A stretch of DNA of 7,038 nt from Oxalobacteraceae bacterium UBA7693 (GCA_002482715.1 DLGN01000064.1:2294-9331); one strand, 5' to 3'. Positions 1-6,206 are shown, numbered from the stretch's first letter. Notes: a model not told the origin generated them from the sequence alone. Made by a program: numbers and translations.

Positions 1-374
1 GCCCTGGTGCTTATGCATTGCCACTGATTGAAATTGTTGCACCTGATGGTAACTACGATTATCAAAACAAATATTTTACGGATGACACCAAGTATCTTTG
101 CCCTGCACCGATTGATGAGGCATTGACTCAAGAAATCAAGACCATGTGTGAAGAAGCTTATCGCGCGGTGAATTGTGAAGGATGGGCTCGCATTGACGTG
201 TTGTTGCGCGCCAGTGATAACAAGCCATTTTTGATAGAGATTAATACCTCTCCTGGTATGACTGGTCACTCTTTGGTGCCGATGGCAGCAAAAGCGGCAG
301 GCATGAGTTATGAAGATGTTTGTATCGAAATTTTGAAAACAGCGCGTTTGAAAACCGCGACTGATTCAGAATAA
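1..374 (+). CDS. ddl: D-alanine--D-alanine ligase, C-terminal part (5' truncated by window edge)
   Basis: ATP-dependent cytoplasmic ligase that joins two D-alanines for the peptidoglycan stem peptide. Only the C-terminal ~124 residues are present; the frame is open from base 3 (P-G-A-Y) to TAA at 372-374, so the true start lies upstream and TTG at 18 is an internal Leu codon. Visible family features of the ATP-grasp domain are the NKYFTDDTKY block, ARIDV with its metal-binding Asp (195-197), IEINTSPGM with metal-binding Glu (237-239) and Asn (243-245), and the closing SLVPMAA block that precedes the C-terminal helix. These correspond to Asp257, Glu270 and Asn272 of E. coli DdlB (family knowledge). 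The gene stops 30 bp before ftsQ on the same strand, the usual dcw order, so the two are probably co-transcribed. It is probably the DdlB-type copy, judged by location. Confidence 0.96.
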   Translation, partial: PGAYALPLIEIVAPDGNYDYQNKYFTDDTKYLCPAPIDEALTQEIKTMCEEAYRAVNCEGWARIDVLLRASDNKPFLIEINTSPGMTGHSLVPMAAKAAGMSYEDVCIEILKTARLKTATDSE

Positions 375-404
375 TTTTTCGCGTAGAAAGTAGAAACTGA
401 TTTT

Positions 405-1178
405 ATGTGGCAAGACGCAAAGCTGCTTAATGCTATCGCTAATGCCTTATTTGGTTTGGTGTTGCTTGCCCTTCTTGCGTCGGGCGTTTGGTGGGTGATT
501 CAACGGCCTATATTTTCTTTGCATACAGTGCGAGTTGAAGGTGATCAAAAAAGAGAAATGCGGCATGTGAATGCATTGACGATACGTGATCAGGCGCTAC
601 CAAAAATCAAAGGAAATTTTTTTACGACAAATTTGGATCAAGTCAGATTGGCATTTGAATCTGTGCCGTGGGTGCGAAGAGCAAGCGTACAAAGAGTGTG
701 GCCAGATAAATTGTTGGTGTCGTTGGAAGAACATGAAGTGTTGGGAACTTGGGGTGAGGATGGGCGATTAATCTCCACTGCAGGCGATGTGTTCACAGCG
801 AATTTGGCCGAAGCGGAAGAAGATACAGAATTAGTTGGTTTTATCGGCCCTGAGGGTAGTGAGAAAGAAGTGATTGCGCAATATCGTCAATTCAAAGACT
901 GGTTTGCAAGCATCAATCTGGAGCCTGAGGAAGTTTCTTACTCTAGTCGATATGCCTGGACGGTCGTGTTGAATAATGGATTGCGTGTGGAGTTGGGTAA
1001 GGTGCAGGATCAGGGTGGATTGAAACGACGTGTTGATCAATTGATTAAAGTCTATCCTCAGTTGGTTACGCGCTTGCAGGATCGGATTATCAGTGTAGAT
1101 ATGCGTTATCCAAACGGCTTGGCTTTGCAATCTGGTAGTGGTGGATTTGGTTTAGGAAATAAGCCTGTTGCCAAATGA
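405..1178 (+). CDS. ftsQ: Cell division protein FtsQ
   Basis: Bitopic inner-membrane divisome protein that connects FtsB/FtsL and later division proteins to the Z-ring. The protein has 257 residues, normal for the family. Residues 1-14 are a short cytoplasmic tail, about 15-32 a single membrane segment (LFGLVLLALLASGVWW), and about 37-108 the POTRA domain, opening with FSLHTVRVEGD and closing with VPWVRRASVQRVWPDKLLV, the most recognisable block. A beta domain follows, including LGTWGEDGRLISTAGDVF (about 113-130) and the late block VDMRYPNGLAL (231-241). The tail after 241 is low in complexity (Ser/Gly) and probably disordered. No strong Shine-Dalgarno site precedes ATG 405; a GAAAG at 386-390 is rather far away. 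That start is still the best, because it gives a short cytoplasmic tail just before the membrane helix. It lies 30 bp after ddl. Unlike in E. coli, where ftsQ and ftsA are adjacent, a 148-bp gap separates it from ftsA. Confidence 0.96.
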   Translation: MWQDAKLLNAIANALFGLVLLALLASGVWWVIQRPIFSLHTVRVEGDQKREMRHVNALTIRDQALPKIKGNFFTTNLDQVRLAFESVPWVRRASVQRVWPDKLLVSLEEHEVLGTWGEDGRLISTAGDVFTANLAEAEEDTELVGFIGPEGSEKEVIAQYRQFKDWFASINLEPEEVSYSSRYAWTVVLNNGLRVELGKVQDQGGLKRRVDQLIKVYPQLVTRLQDRIISVDMRYPNGLALQSGSGGFGLGNKPVAK

Positions 1179-1326
1179 GCGACGGCTTAACAAGTAAGTG
1201 AGCTAGTAGTTGAGTGAGTAGTTGAGTTGGGACGTGAGTCACTAAATATGGTGGTAAGTAGTTGTTGAATAATTGAATCAATACTACCTACGAGAACGAG
1301 TACCTTAAATACGTAAGTGGAAGACT
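1179..1326 (+). repeat. ftsQ-ftsA spacer with short tandem and dispersed repeats
   Basis: This 148-bp non-coding spacer has biased, simple sequence. The 11-mer AGTAGTTGAGT occurs twice at a 12-nt period (1205-1215 and 1217-1227), and a partial copy (AGTAGTTG) lies at 1257-1264. The hexamer GTAAGT occurs three times (1194-1199, 1254-1259, 1313-1318). A small dyad GTGA-G-TCAC sits at 1234-1242. The plus strand is packed with TAA/TAG/TGA triplets, so it is not coding in that direction. I see no convincing promoter and no terminator hairpin. A GGAAG at 1319-1323 just before ATG 1327 can serve as the ftsA ribosome binding site. The role of the spacer is unknown. Confidence 0.6.
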
Positions 1327-2559
1327 ATGACAAAAGACGCAAAGAACCTGATCGTTGGCCTCGATATCGGCACATCGAAAATTGTGGCGGTTGTTGCTGA
1401 AGTGATGCCCGATGGGCGCCATGAGGTGATTGGCTTGGGTCAGCATGAGTCGAAAGGATTAAAGAAGGGCGTAGTCGTCAATATTGAAGCGACTGTCGAA
1501 TCGATTCAGCGCGCATTGGAAGAAGCTGAACTGATGGCCGACTGCAAAATCCGCACTGTGTACACAGGTATTGCAGGTAGTCATATTCGTAGTTTTAATT
1601 CCAGTGGCATGGTGGCGATCAAAGATAAAGAAGTGACCGCAGCGGATGTGTCGCGCGTGATTGAAACCGCGAAGGCCGTGAATATTCCTACCGATCAGCA
1701 ATTACTGCATACCTTGCCACAAGAATTTATCGTTGACAGCCAAGATGACGTGCGTGAACCAATCGGCATGAGCGGCATTCGATTGGAAGTGAAAGTGCAT
1801 ATTGTGACGGGCGCAGTGTCGGCAGTGCAGAACATCGTGAAGTGCGTGCGTCGTTGCGGCTTGGAAGTATCTGATTTGATTTTACAACCGATGGCTTCTG
1901 CGGATGCGGTGTTGACCAACGATGAAAAAGAATTAGGTGTGGTGTTGATCGACATCGGTGGTGGAACAACAGACGTTGCAGTGTTCAGTGAAGGTTCGAT
2001 TCGCCACACTGCTGTGATTCCAATTGCTGGCGATCAAATCACCAATGACATTGCGATGGCATTGCGGACGCCAACTTCAGAAGCAGAAGAAATCAAAATT
2101 CGTTTTGGCGTCGCCAAGCAAGTGTTGGCTGATCCAGCAGATACTTTGGAAGTGCCGGGCTTAGGTGATCGTGGTCCGAGATCTCTGTCGCGGCAGGCAC
2201 TCGCCGCAGTGATAGAGCCGCGTGTGGAAGAGCTGTTCGCATTGGTACACCAAGTGGTGCGTGAATCTGGATATGAAGATGTGCTGTCATCGGGCATCGT
2301 GTTAACAGGTGGTTCTTCAACCATGCAAGGCATGGTTGAAATGGCCGAAGATATTTTCTTAAAGCCTGCGCGTTTAGGGATGCCGGCGTATTCAGGGCAA
2401 TTGGCGGATGTCGTTCGTAGTCCGCGTTATGCCACAGTCTTAGGTTTGTTGTTGGAAGCGAAGAAGCAGTACTTACGAGGTCATATTGTGACGCGTCAGG
2501 CGGGTTCGGCGAGCGCAGTTTGGCAGCGTATGAAGGAGTGGTTTCAAGGGAATTTCTAA
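1327..2559 (+). CDS. ftsA: Cell division protein FtsA
   Basis: Actin-fold ATPase that anchors FtsZ filaments to the inner membrane and recruits later divisome proteins. The protein has 410 residues, close to the E. coli length of about 420. Phosphate-1 motif is GLDIGTSKI (11-19); the FtsA-specific 1C (SHS2) insert runs from about 85 to 165 and includes PQEFIVDSQDDVREPIGMSG. Phosphate-2 motif is LIDIGGGTTDVAVF (207-220), and the adenosine motif is GIVLTGGSS (323-331). The C-terminus, from about 396 (SAVWQRMKEWFQGNF), is a basic, aromatic amphipathic helix that fits the membrane-targeting sequence. ATG 1327 is preceded by GGAAG (1319-1323), and MTKDAKNLIVGLDIG is a typical start for betaproteobacterial FtsA. 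It sits between ftsQ and ftsZ, its FtsZ partner. All key motifs look intact. Confidence 0.98.
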   Translation: MTKDAKNLIVGLDIGTSKIVAVVAEVMPDGRHEVIGLGQHESKGLKKGVVVNIEATVESIQRALEEAELMADCKIRTVYTGIAGSHIRSFNSSGMVAIKDKEVTAADVSRVIETAKAVNIPTDQQLLHTLPQEFIVDSQDDVREPIGMSGIRLEVKVHIVTGAVSAVQNIVKCVRRCGLEVSDLILQPMASADAVLTNDEKELGVVLIDIGGGTTDVAVFSEGSIRHTAVIPIAGDQITNDIAMALRTPTSEAEEIKIRFGVAKQVLADPADTLEVPGLGDRGPRSLSRQALAAVIEPRVEELFALVHQVVRESGYEDVLSSGIVLTGGSSTMQGMVEMAEDIFLKPARLGMPAYSGQLADVVRSPRYATVLGLLLEAKKQYLRGHIVTRQAGSASAVWQRMKEWFQGNF

Positions 2560-2609
2560 TTCCATTTTTTGTTTTGAAAAATAGTGTTTCTTTATAGATG
2601 AAATGAGGC

Positions 2610-2647
2610 GATTTGTAGCAGATTTTTTACGACAATTTGCTGCAATC
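2610..2647. repeat. Imperfect inverted repeat flanking the ftsZ -35 region
   Basis: The arms are 2610-2624 (core TAGCAGATT) and 2634-2647 (AATTTGCTGC). The second arm is an imperfect reverse complement of the first, with two substitutions and a one-base indel. The proposed -35 element (2629-2634) lies between the arms and touches the right one. This could be an operator or just AT-rich coincidence; no regulator can be named from sequence. Confidence 0.35.
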
Positions 2648-2657
2648 ATTTTATAAT
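2629..2657 (+). promoter_or_regulatory. Probable sigma-70 promoter of ftsZ
   Basis: A perfect -10 box TATAAT lies at 2652-2657. With a 17-bp spacer, ACGACA at 2629-2634 matches four of six bases of the -35 consensus. The surroundings are AT-rich, including a T-run at 2623-2628. By usual spacing transcription would start near A2664, giving a leader of about 77 nt before ATG 2741. This would let ftsZ be transcribed independently of upstream dcw genes, as is known for ftsZ in other bacteria. Confidence 0.7.
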
Positions 2658-2668
2658 GTTGCGAAATA

Positions 2669-2721
2669 CAGTTTTCATTCGCTAGGCATCACATAGTGTG
2701 AGGATTAGCGACTGAAAACTG
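2669..2721 (+). promoter_or_regulatory. Long hairpin in the ftsZ mRNA leader
   Basis: CAGTTTTCATTCGCTA (2669-2684) and TAGCGACTGAAAACTG (2706-2721) pair over 16 bp with a single mismatch. The 21-nt interval contains a second, nested stem, TCACA (2689-2693) with TGTGA (2697-2701), around a TAG triloop, separated from the main stem by a 4/4 internal loop. The left arm begins about 5 nt after the predicted transcription start, and the right arm ends 7 nt before the GGGGGA ribosome binding site. No T-run follows, so it is not an intrinsic terminator. It is likely an mRNA-stabilising or translation-modulating structure (inference). Confidence 0.65.
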
Positions 2722-2728
2722 CCTACTT

Positions 2729-2734
2729 GGGGGA
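2729..2734 (+). promoter_or_regulatory. Ribosome binding site of ftsZ, favouring the second of two tandem ATGs
   Basis: GGGGGA is the only purine-rich site upstream of the tandem ATGATG (2738-2743). The G-run ends 7 nt before ATG 2741 but only 4 nt before ATG 2738, so spacing favours 2741. That start also yields the N-terminus MEFDM, as is common in betaproteobacterial FtsZ. Confidence 0.55.
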
Positions 2735-2740
2735 TTCATG

Positions 2741-3937
2741 ATGGAGTTCGATATGGTCGATAACGCTACGCAGGGCACAGTGATCAAAGTTGTTGGTGTC
2801 GGTGGCGCAGGTGGTAATGCCGTACAGCATATGATTAACAAAGGTGTTTCTGGTGTTGAGTTCATCGCTGCAAATACAGATGCGCAGGCATTGACACAAT
2901 CTGGTGCACACAATGTGATCCAGATCGGTGAAACAGGTCTTGGTGCAGGGATGAAGCCTGAGGTGGGTCGTCAGTTGGCTGAAGAATCCCGCACGCGTAT
3001 TGAAGATGCTTTGCGTGGTGCGCACATGGTATTTATCGCCGCGGGTATGGGCGGTGGCACAGGCACTGGTGCTGCACCAGTAGTTGCACAAATCGCGAAA
3101 GAACAAGGCGCATTAACAGTAGCGGTTGTGTCTAAACCATTCTCTTACGAAGGTAAGAAATGTATGGATATCGCTGACGAAGGTTTAGAAGCTTTGTCTA
3201 AGCATGTCGATTCTTTGATCATCATCTTGAATGAAAAACTCGAAGAGATTTACGAAGACGACAGCATGATCGAGTGGTTGGGTCATGCTGATAATGTTTT
3301 GAATAATGCGGTTGCAGGTATCGCAGAAATCATTAACGTACCAGGCCATATCAACGTCGATTTCAATGACGTGAAAACTATCATGGGTGAGCAAGGTAAA
3401 GCGATGATGGGAACAGCGACAGCATCAGGTGTTGATCGTGCACGTATCGCAGCGGAACAGGCGGTCGCGTCACCATTATTGGATGGTATTGATTTATCTG
3501 GCGCGCGCGGTGTTTTGGTGAACGTTACTGCGAGCCGTGGTTTGAAAGGTAAAGAAATTAAAGAAGTAATGGCGGCGGTGCGTGCGTTTGCTGCACCGGA
3601 TGCTTCGATTGCGCAAGGTATTGCTTACGACGATACGATGGGTGATGAGATTCGCGTCACTGTTGTCGCAACTGGCTTGGGCCGTGGCAAGAAAAATATC
3701 CAGTTGGTGCAAACGCCGATGTTACGTACCGGTACGAATGATGAACCAGTGATGATGGCAAGTCCGGCGATGACTACGACGGCTAGCAAAACAACGAGTT
3801 CTGTGAGCGCCGGTTTTGATAGTTTGACCAAGCCAGCGGTTTGGCGTCATTCTGCAACTGAGCAAGTTCGTGCATTGGAAAAAAATGGTATGGAAACTTA
3901 TGATATTCCAGCATTTTTGCGTAAGCAGGCTGATTGA
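2741..3937 (+). CDS. ftsZ: Cell division GTPase FtsZ
   Basis: Tubulin-like GTPase that polymerises into the Z-ring at midcell and directs septal wall synthesis. From ATG 2741 the protein has 398 residues; starting at ATG 2738 adds one Met. The nucleotide-binding domain opens with KVVGVGGAGGNAVQHMI (16-32) and carries the tubulin signature GGGTGTGAAP (104-113). The T7 catalytic loop NVDFNDVKTIM (205-215) retains both Asp residues (207, 210) needed for GTP hydrolysis across the filament interface. The C-terminal domain ends near TVVATGLGR (307-315). A Thr/Ser-rich disordered linker follows, and then the conserved tail YDIPAFLRKQAD (387-398), which binds FtsA and other partners. The gene has its own probable promoter and leader hairpin and is followed directly by a strong terminator, so it ends the division transcript. 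All key residues are intact. Confidence 0.99.
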   Translation: MEFDMVDNATQGTVIKVVGVGGAGGNAVQHMINKGVSGVEFIAANTDAQALTQSGAHNVIQIGETGLGAGMKPEVGRQLAEESRTRIEDALRGAHMVFIAAGMGGGTGTGAAPVVAQIAKEQGALTVAVVSKPFSYEGKKCMDIADEGLEALSKHVDSLIIILNEKLEEIYEDDSMIEWLGHADNVLNNAVAGIAEIINVPGHINVDFNDVKTIMGEQGKAMMGTATASGVDRARIAAEQAVASPLLDGIDLSGARGVLVNVTASRGLKGKEIKEVMAAVRAFAAPDASIAQGIAYDDTMGDEIRVTVVATGLGRGKKNIQLVQTPMLRTGTNDEPVMMASPAMTTTASKTTSSVSAGFDSLTKPAVWRHSATEQVRALEKNGMETYDIPAFLRKQAD

Positions 3938-3968
3938 GTAAGTCTACTAAGTTAGCTAGTTCAGAATC

Positions 3969-4004
3969 AAGCAAAACGCCAGTCAAGTGACTGGCGTTTT
4001 GCTT
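3969..4004 (+). terminator. Strong intrinsic terminator after ftsZ
   Basis: AAGCAAAACGCCAGTCA (3969-3985) and TGACTGGCGTTTTGCTT (3988-4004) are perfect 17-bp reverse complements with only AG between them. The GC-rich core is flanked by an A-run on the left and TTTT plus further Ts on the right, and AATTTTTTTT follows at 4011-4020. The shape is that of a terminator, possibly working in both directions. It separates the dcw transcript from the peroxiredoxin gene. Confidence 0.92.
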
Positions 4005-4033
4005 TCTGCAAATTTTTTTTGTTTAGTGCATAC

Positions 4034-4062
4034 TTGCACACTTTCCTGCATCAGCAAATGAT
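4034..4062 (+). promoter_or_regulatory. Weak candidate promoter of the peroxiredoxin gene
   Basis: TTGCAC (4034-4039) and AATGAT (4057-4062) are 17 bp apart but match the sigma-70 consensus only moderately (three and four of six). A promoter is expected here, because the gene follows a strong terminator. A small dyad GTGCA-TACT-TGCAC (4026-4039) overlaps the candidate -35. I see no recognisable OxyR-type site. The true start point is uncertain. Confidence 0.25.
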
Positions 4063-4103
4063 CGGGCGAAAATTCACATATTTTAATTTTTAGGGAGTTC
4101 ATT

Positions 4104-4610
4104 ATGAGCATCAAGATTGGTGACAAATTACCTGCGGGCAGTCTGGCTGAATTTATCGAAGTCGAATCAGAAGGCTGTTCATTAGGCCCGAATACCTTTG
4201 ATGTAGCGGAACTTACTAAAGGTAAAACGATTGCGATTTTTGGATTGCCTGGTGCCTACACACCAACCTGCTCTGCGAAACATGTACCTGGTTATGTAGA
4301 ACATGCAGCCGCATTAAAAGCCAAGGGTGTTGATGAAATTTGGTGTATTTCCGTGAACGATGCCTTCGTTATGGGTGCTTGGGGGCGCGATCAAAAAGCA
4401 ACTGGCGTGGTACGTATGATGGCTGATGGCAATGCAGCATTCAGTAAAGCATTGGGTCTCGATGCTGACTTCAGCAAGTTTGGCATGGGTGTTCGTTCTC
4501 AGCGTTATTCTATGGTGGTGGTTGATGGCGTAGTTAAGCATTTGAACATCGAAGAAGGCGGCAATTTTGCCGTTTCGAATGCGGAAACGATGTTGGCACA
4601 ACTAGCTTAA
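4104..4610 (+). CDS. Peroxiredoxin, Prx5/type II family
   Basis: Thiol peroxidase that reduces hydrogen peroxide and organic hydroperoxides in the cytoplasm, using glutaredoxin or thioredoxin as reductant (family knowledge). The protein has 168 residues with no signal peptide. The active-site motif PGAYTPTC (49-56) contains the peroxidatic Cys56 and its Pro and Thr partners; Arg131 in GVRSQRYSMVV fits the conserved active-site Arg. Cys81 in WCISVNDAFVM lies 25 residues after Cys56, the same spacing as the second Cys in plant type II peroxiredoxins. A third Cys is at 25. ATG 4104 has a good ribosome binding site, GGGAG at 4093-4097. The gene is bracketed by terminators, so it is probably monocistronic. 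A peroxiredoxin gene between ftsZ and lpxC is a familiar arrangement in Burkholderiales. It has no obvious role in division. Confidence 0.95.
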   Translation: MSIKIGDKLPAGSLAEFIEVESEGCSLGPNTFDVAELTKGKTIAIFGLPGAYTPTCSAKHVPGYVEHAAALKAKGVDEIWCISVNDAFVMGAWGRDQKATGVVRMMADGNAAFSKALGLDADFSKFGMGVRSQRYSMVVVDGVVKHLNIEEGGNFAVSNAETMLAQLA

Positions 4611-4640
4611 TTTGCCAAAAATTACTGTCGTTTGATACAG

Positions 4641-4673
4641 AAAATGCGCGTCAGTCTGATGCGCATTTTTTTT
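4641..4673 (+). terminator. Intrinsic terminator after the peroxiredoxin gene
   Basis: AAAATGCGC (4641-4649) pairs with GCGCATTTT (4661-4669). The stem extends inward through a G-U pair and TCAG/CTGA. A run of eight Ts (4666-4673) directly follows the GC-rich part. It lies 31 nt after the stop codon and would isolate the gene from lpxC. Confidence 0.88.
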
Positions 4674-4732
4674 GATCAAACCCAATCTTATACGTCCGTA
4701 ATGAATTCTCTGCGTGAATTTGTTTTGCGATT

Positions 4733-4738
4733 TATAAT
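4733..4738 (+). promoter_or_regulatory. Probable -10 box of lpxC, implying a leaderless or near-leaderless mRNA
   Basis: A perfect TATAAT lies 6 nt before ATG 4745. Usual spacing places the transcription start at the A of that ATG. No Shine-Dalgarno-like site is seen in 4720-4744, which agrees with leaderless translation. The -35 region is poor: CTGCGT at 17-bp spacing matches only two of six bases. Start-site mapping would be needed to exclude an undetected upstream promoter. Confidence 0.5.
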
Positions 4739-4744
4739 CTCAGC

Positions 4745-5680
4745 ATGTTAAAGCAAAGAACAATACAAAAAGAAGTTAAAACTATTGGTGTCGGTGTGCA
4801 TTCCGGAACCAAGGTTACGCTCACTCTTCGCCCTGCTCCAGTAGATGCAGGGATCATATTTACGCGCGTTGATTTGTTGCCGCCTGTGGTGTTTCCTGCT
4901 ACTGCATTAAATATTGGCGATACGAAAATGGCATCCACTTTAACGAAGGATGGCGCTAAGGTTTCCACTGTTGAGCACCTACTTTCTGCTTGCGCTGGTC
5001 TGGGTATTGATAATATTTATATTGATGTGAGTGCAGAAGAAATTCCAATTATGGATGGCTCGGCCTCGTCATTTGTGTACTTGTTGCAGCAGGCTGGAAT
5101 GCAAGAGCAAGATGCCGCGAAAAAATTTATTCGTGTGTTAAAGCCAGTCGAGATTCGTGAGGGAAGTGGCAAATCAGAAAAGTGGGCACGCTTAGAACCA
5201 TATGATGGTTTTAAGTTACATTTTTTTATAGAATTTAATCATCCAGCTGTTGATGGAACCAATCAAACTGCTGAAGTTGATTTTGAGCAGGTCTCGTATG
5301 TAAAAGACGTAGCGCGCGCGCGGACATTCGGCTTTATGCAAGATGTTGAGATGTTGCGTGGAATTGGATTAGCGCGTGGTGGTTCGCTGGAAAATGCCAT
5401 CGTCATGGACGAATATCGGATACTTAACGCGGACGGTTTACGTTTTGACGATGAATTTGTTCGACACAAAATTCTTGATGCGATCGGTGATTTGTATCTG
5501 ATCGGACACCCATTCTTGGCAAGTTATACCGCGCACAAATCGGGGCATGGATTAAATAATCAGTTACTACGTGTGTTGTTAGCACAACCTGATGCTTATG
5601 AAATCGTGACCTTTGATGACATTAAATCTGCCCCAAAAACCTATGCTTTTCAAGAAGAGCGCGAGTGGGCTTTCAATTAA
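4745..5680 (+). CDS. lpxC: UDP-3-O-acyl-N-acetylglucosamine deacetylase LpxC
   Basis: Zinc-dependent cytoplasmic deacetylase that carries out the committed step of lipid A synthesis. The protein has 311 residues (E. coli about 305). The N-terminus MLKQRTIQKEVKTIGVGVHSG is the standard family opening and supports ATG 4745 despite the lack of a ribosome binding site. STVEHLLSA (74-82) carries the catalytic-base Glu77 and zinc ligand His78. IPIMDGSASSF (100-110) is conserved. RARTFGFMQDVEML (191-204) is the acyl-chain/active-site loop. FVRHKILDAIGDL (238-250) supplies zinc ligands His241 and Asp245 plus Lys242, and KSGHGLNNQLL (265-275) holds catalytic His268. These match E. coli His79, His238, Asp242 and His265. 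The gene stands between a terminator upstream and the convergent DciA-like gene 31 bp downstream; I see no clear terminator in that short gap. Confidence 0.98.
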   Translation: MLKQRTIQKEVKTIGVGVHSGTKVTLTLRPAPVDAGIIFTRVDLLPPVVFPATALNIGDTKMASTLTKDGAKVSTVEHLLSACAGLGIDNIYIDVSAEEIPIMDGSASSFVYLLQQAGMQEQDAAKKFIRVLKPVEIREGSGKSEKWARLEPYDGFKLHFFIEFNHPAVDGTNQTAEVDFEQVSYVKDVARARTFGFMQDVEMLRGIGLARGGSLENAIVMDEYRILNADGLRFDDEFVRHKILDAIGDLYLIGHPFLASYTAHKSGHGLNNQLLRVLLAQPDAYEIVTFDDIKSAPKTYAFQEEREWAFN

Positions 5681-5711
5681 ATTCCAGCTATTTGCAAGTA
5701 AATGGGCGGTG

Positions 5712-6206
5712 TTAGCGCTGATTTCGATTAAGTAATCGCGCAAGTGCTGCTTTCAATTCTGCGTTTTGCGGAGTTGTTTCTAAGTTATTTTTTAGTTCCT
5801 CAAATGCATTCAAGGCAGAGCCAGTGAGTACCGCCTGCTTTATCGGGTCTGGCTTAACGATCGCGCGCTTGACTTGTACTTTGATCTTGATTGCGTTAAT
5901 CTGCCAGCCTGTTTGCTGCAAATGTGCTTGCAATTTTGGCAATTGTTGCTTTAATTTCGCGGCAATCGAGGCGTTTGGCGTCGACATCACGAGTTGGTCC
6001 TCATTGAGGTTCAAAACCTCGCAGCCATCGAAGATTGCAGGCAAGGCTTTCTTGCACTCTTTTTGTAGCGAAATATTTCGCTTAACTGTCGGTAAAAGTG
6101 GAGATAGCTTGTCGTTATGTCTTAAAAATGACGCTATCTCATTGGTCTGAGCCATCTTTTTGCCACGTTTGACATTTAATCGGTAAGTTGGATGAGGTGA
6201 TTGCAT
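5712..6206 (-). CDS. DUF721/DciA-like protein
   Basis: DciA proteins load or help the replicative helicase DnaB in bacteria lacking DnaC (family knowledge). From ATG at 6206-6204 the protein has 164 residues. The central part fits the DUF721 fold: IASFLRHNDKLSPLLPTV (24-41), then CEVLNLNEDQLVMSTPNASI (62-81), a helix AAKLKQQLPKLQAHLQQTG (82-100), and the closing strand WQINAIKIKVQVKR (101-114). It lacks recognisable catalytic motifs and is rich in Lys. The C-terminal part (about 128-164) is predicted helical. The start is uncertain: GTG at 6215-6213 adds three residues, and ATG at 6155-6153 would leave 147 residues; none has a clear ribosome binding site. It converges with lpxC and diverges from the M23 gene 51 bp away. 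The helicase role here is inferred from family resemblance only; the similarity is moderate. Confidence 0.75.
   Translation of the reverse strand: MQSPHPTYRLNVKRGKKMAQTNEIASFLRHNDKLSPLLPTVKRNISLQKECKKALPAIFDGCEVLNLNEDQLVMSTPNASIAAKLKQQLPKLQAHLQQTGWQINAIKIKVQVKRAIVKPDPIKQAVLTGSALNAFEELKNNLETTPQNAELKAALARLLNRNQR

Noticed and set aside
18..374. TTG at 18 as the start of a short independent protein
   Set aside because: The frame is open to the window edge and the upstream residues continue the Ddl sequence, so this is a truncated ddl, not a small gene.
383..396. Tandem GTAGAAA repeat before ftsQ
   Set aside because: Two 7-nt copies in a 30-bp AT-rich gap are too little to support a functional claim.
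831..1130. 99-codon open frame on the minus strand within ftsQ
   Set aside because: It is the reverse shadow of an FtsQ frame with clear POTRA and beta-domain blocks; no start signals or recognisable protein.
2669..2721. Hairpin before ftsZ read as an ftsA terminator
   Set aside because: No T-run follows the right arm (the next bases are CCTACTTGGGGG), and it lies downstream of the ftsZ promoter, so a leader structure fits better.
2723..3106. 127-codon open frame on the minus strand opposite the ftsZ start
   Set aside because: It is antisense to the highly conserved FtsZ GTPase domain and its leader. The translation is Cys/Thr/His-rich without any family resemblance, and no ribosome binding site is seen.
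5824..6150. 108-codon plus-strand open frame opposite the DciA-like gene
   Set aside because: The hydrophobic, Cys-rich translation is unlike known proteins, while the minus-strand frame gives a coherent DUF721-like protein ending neatly beside lpxC.
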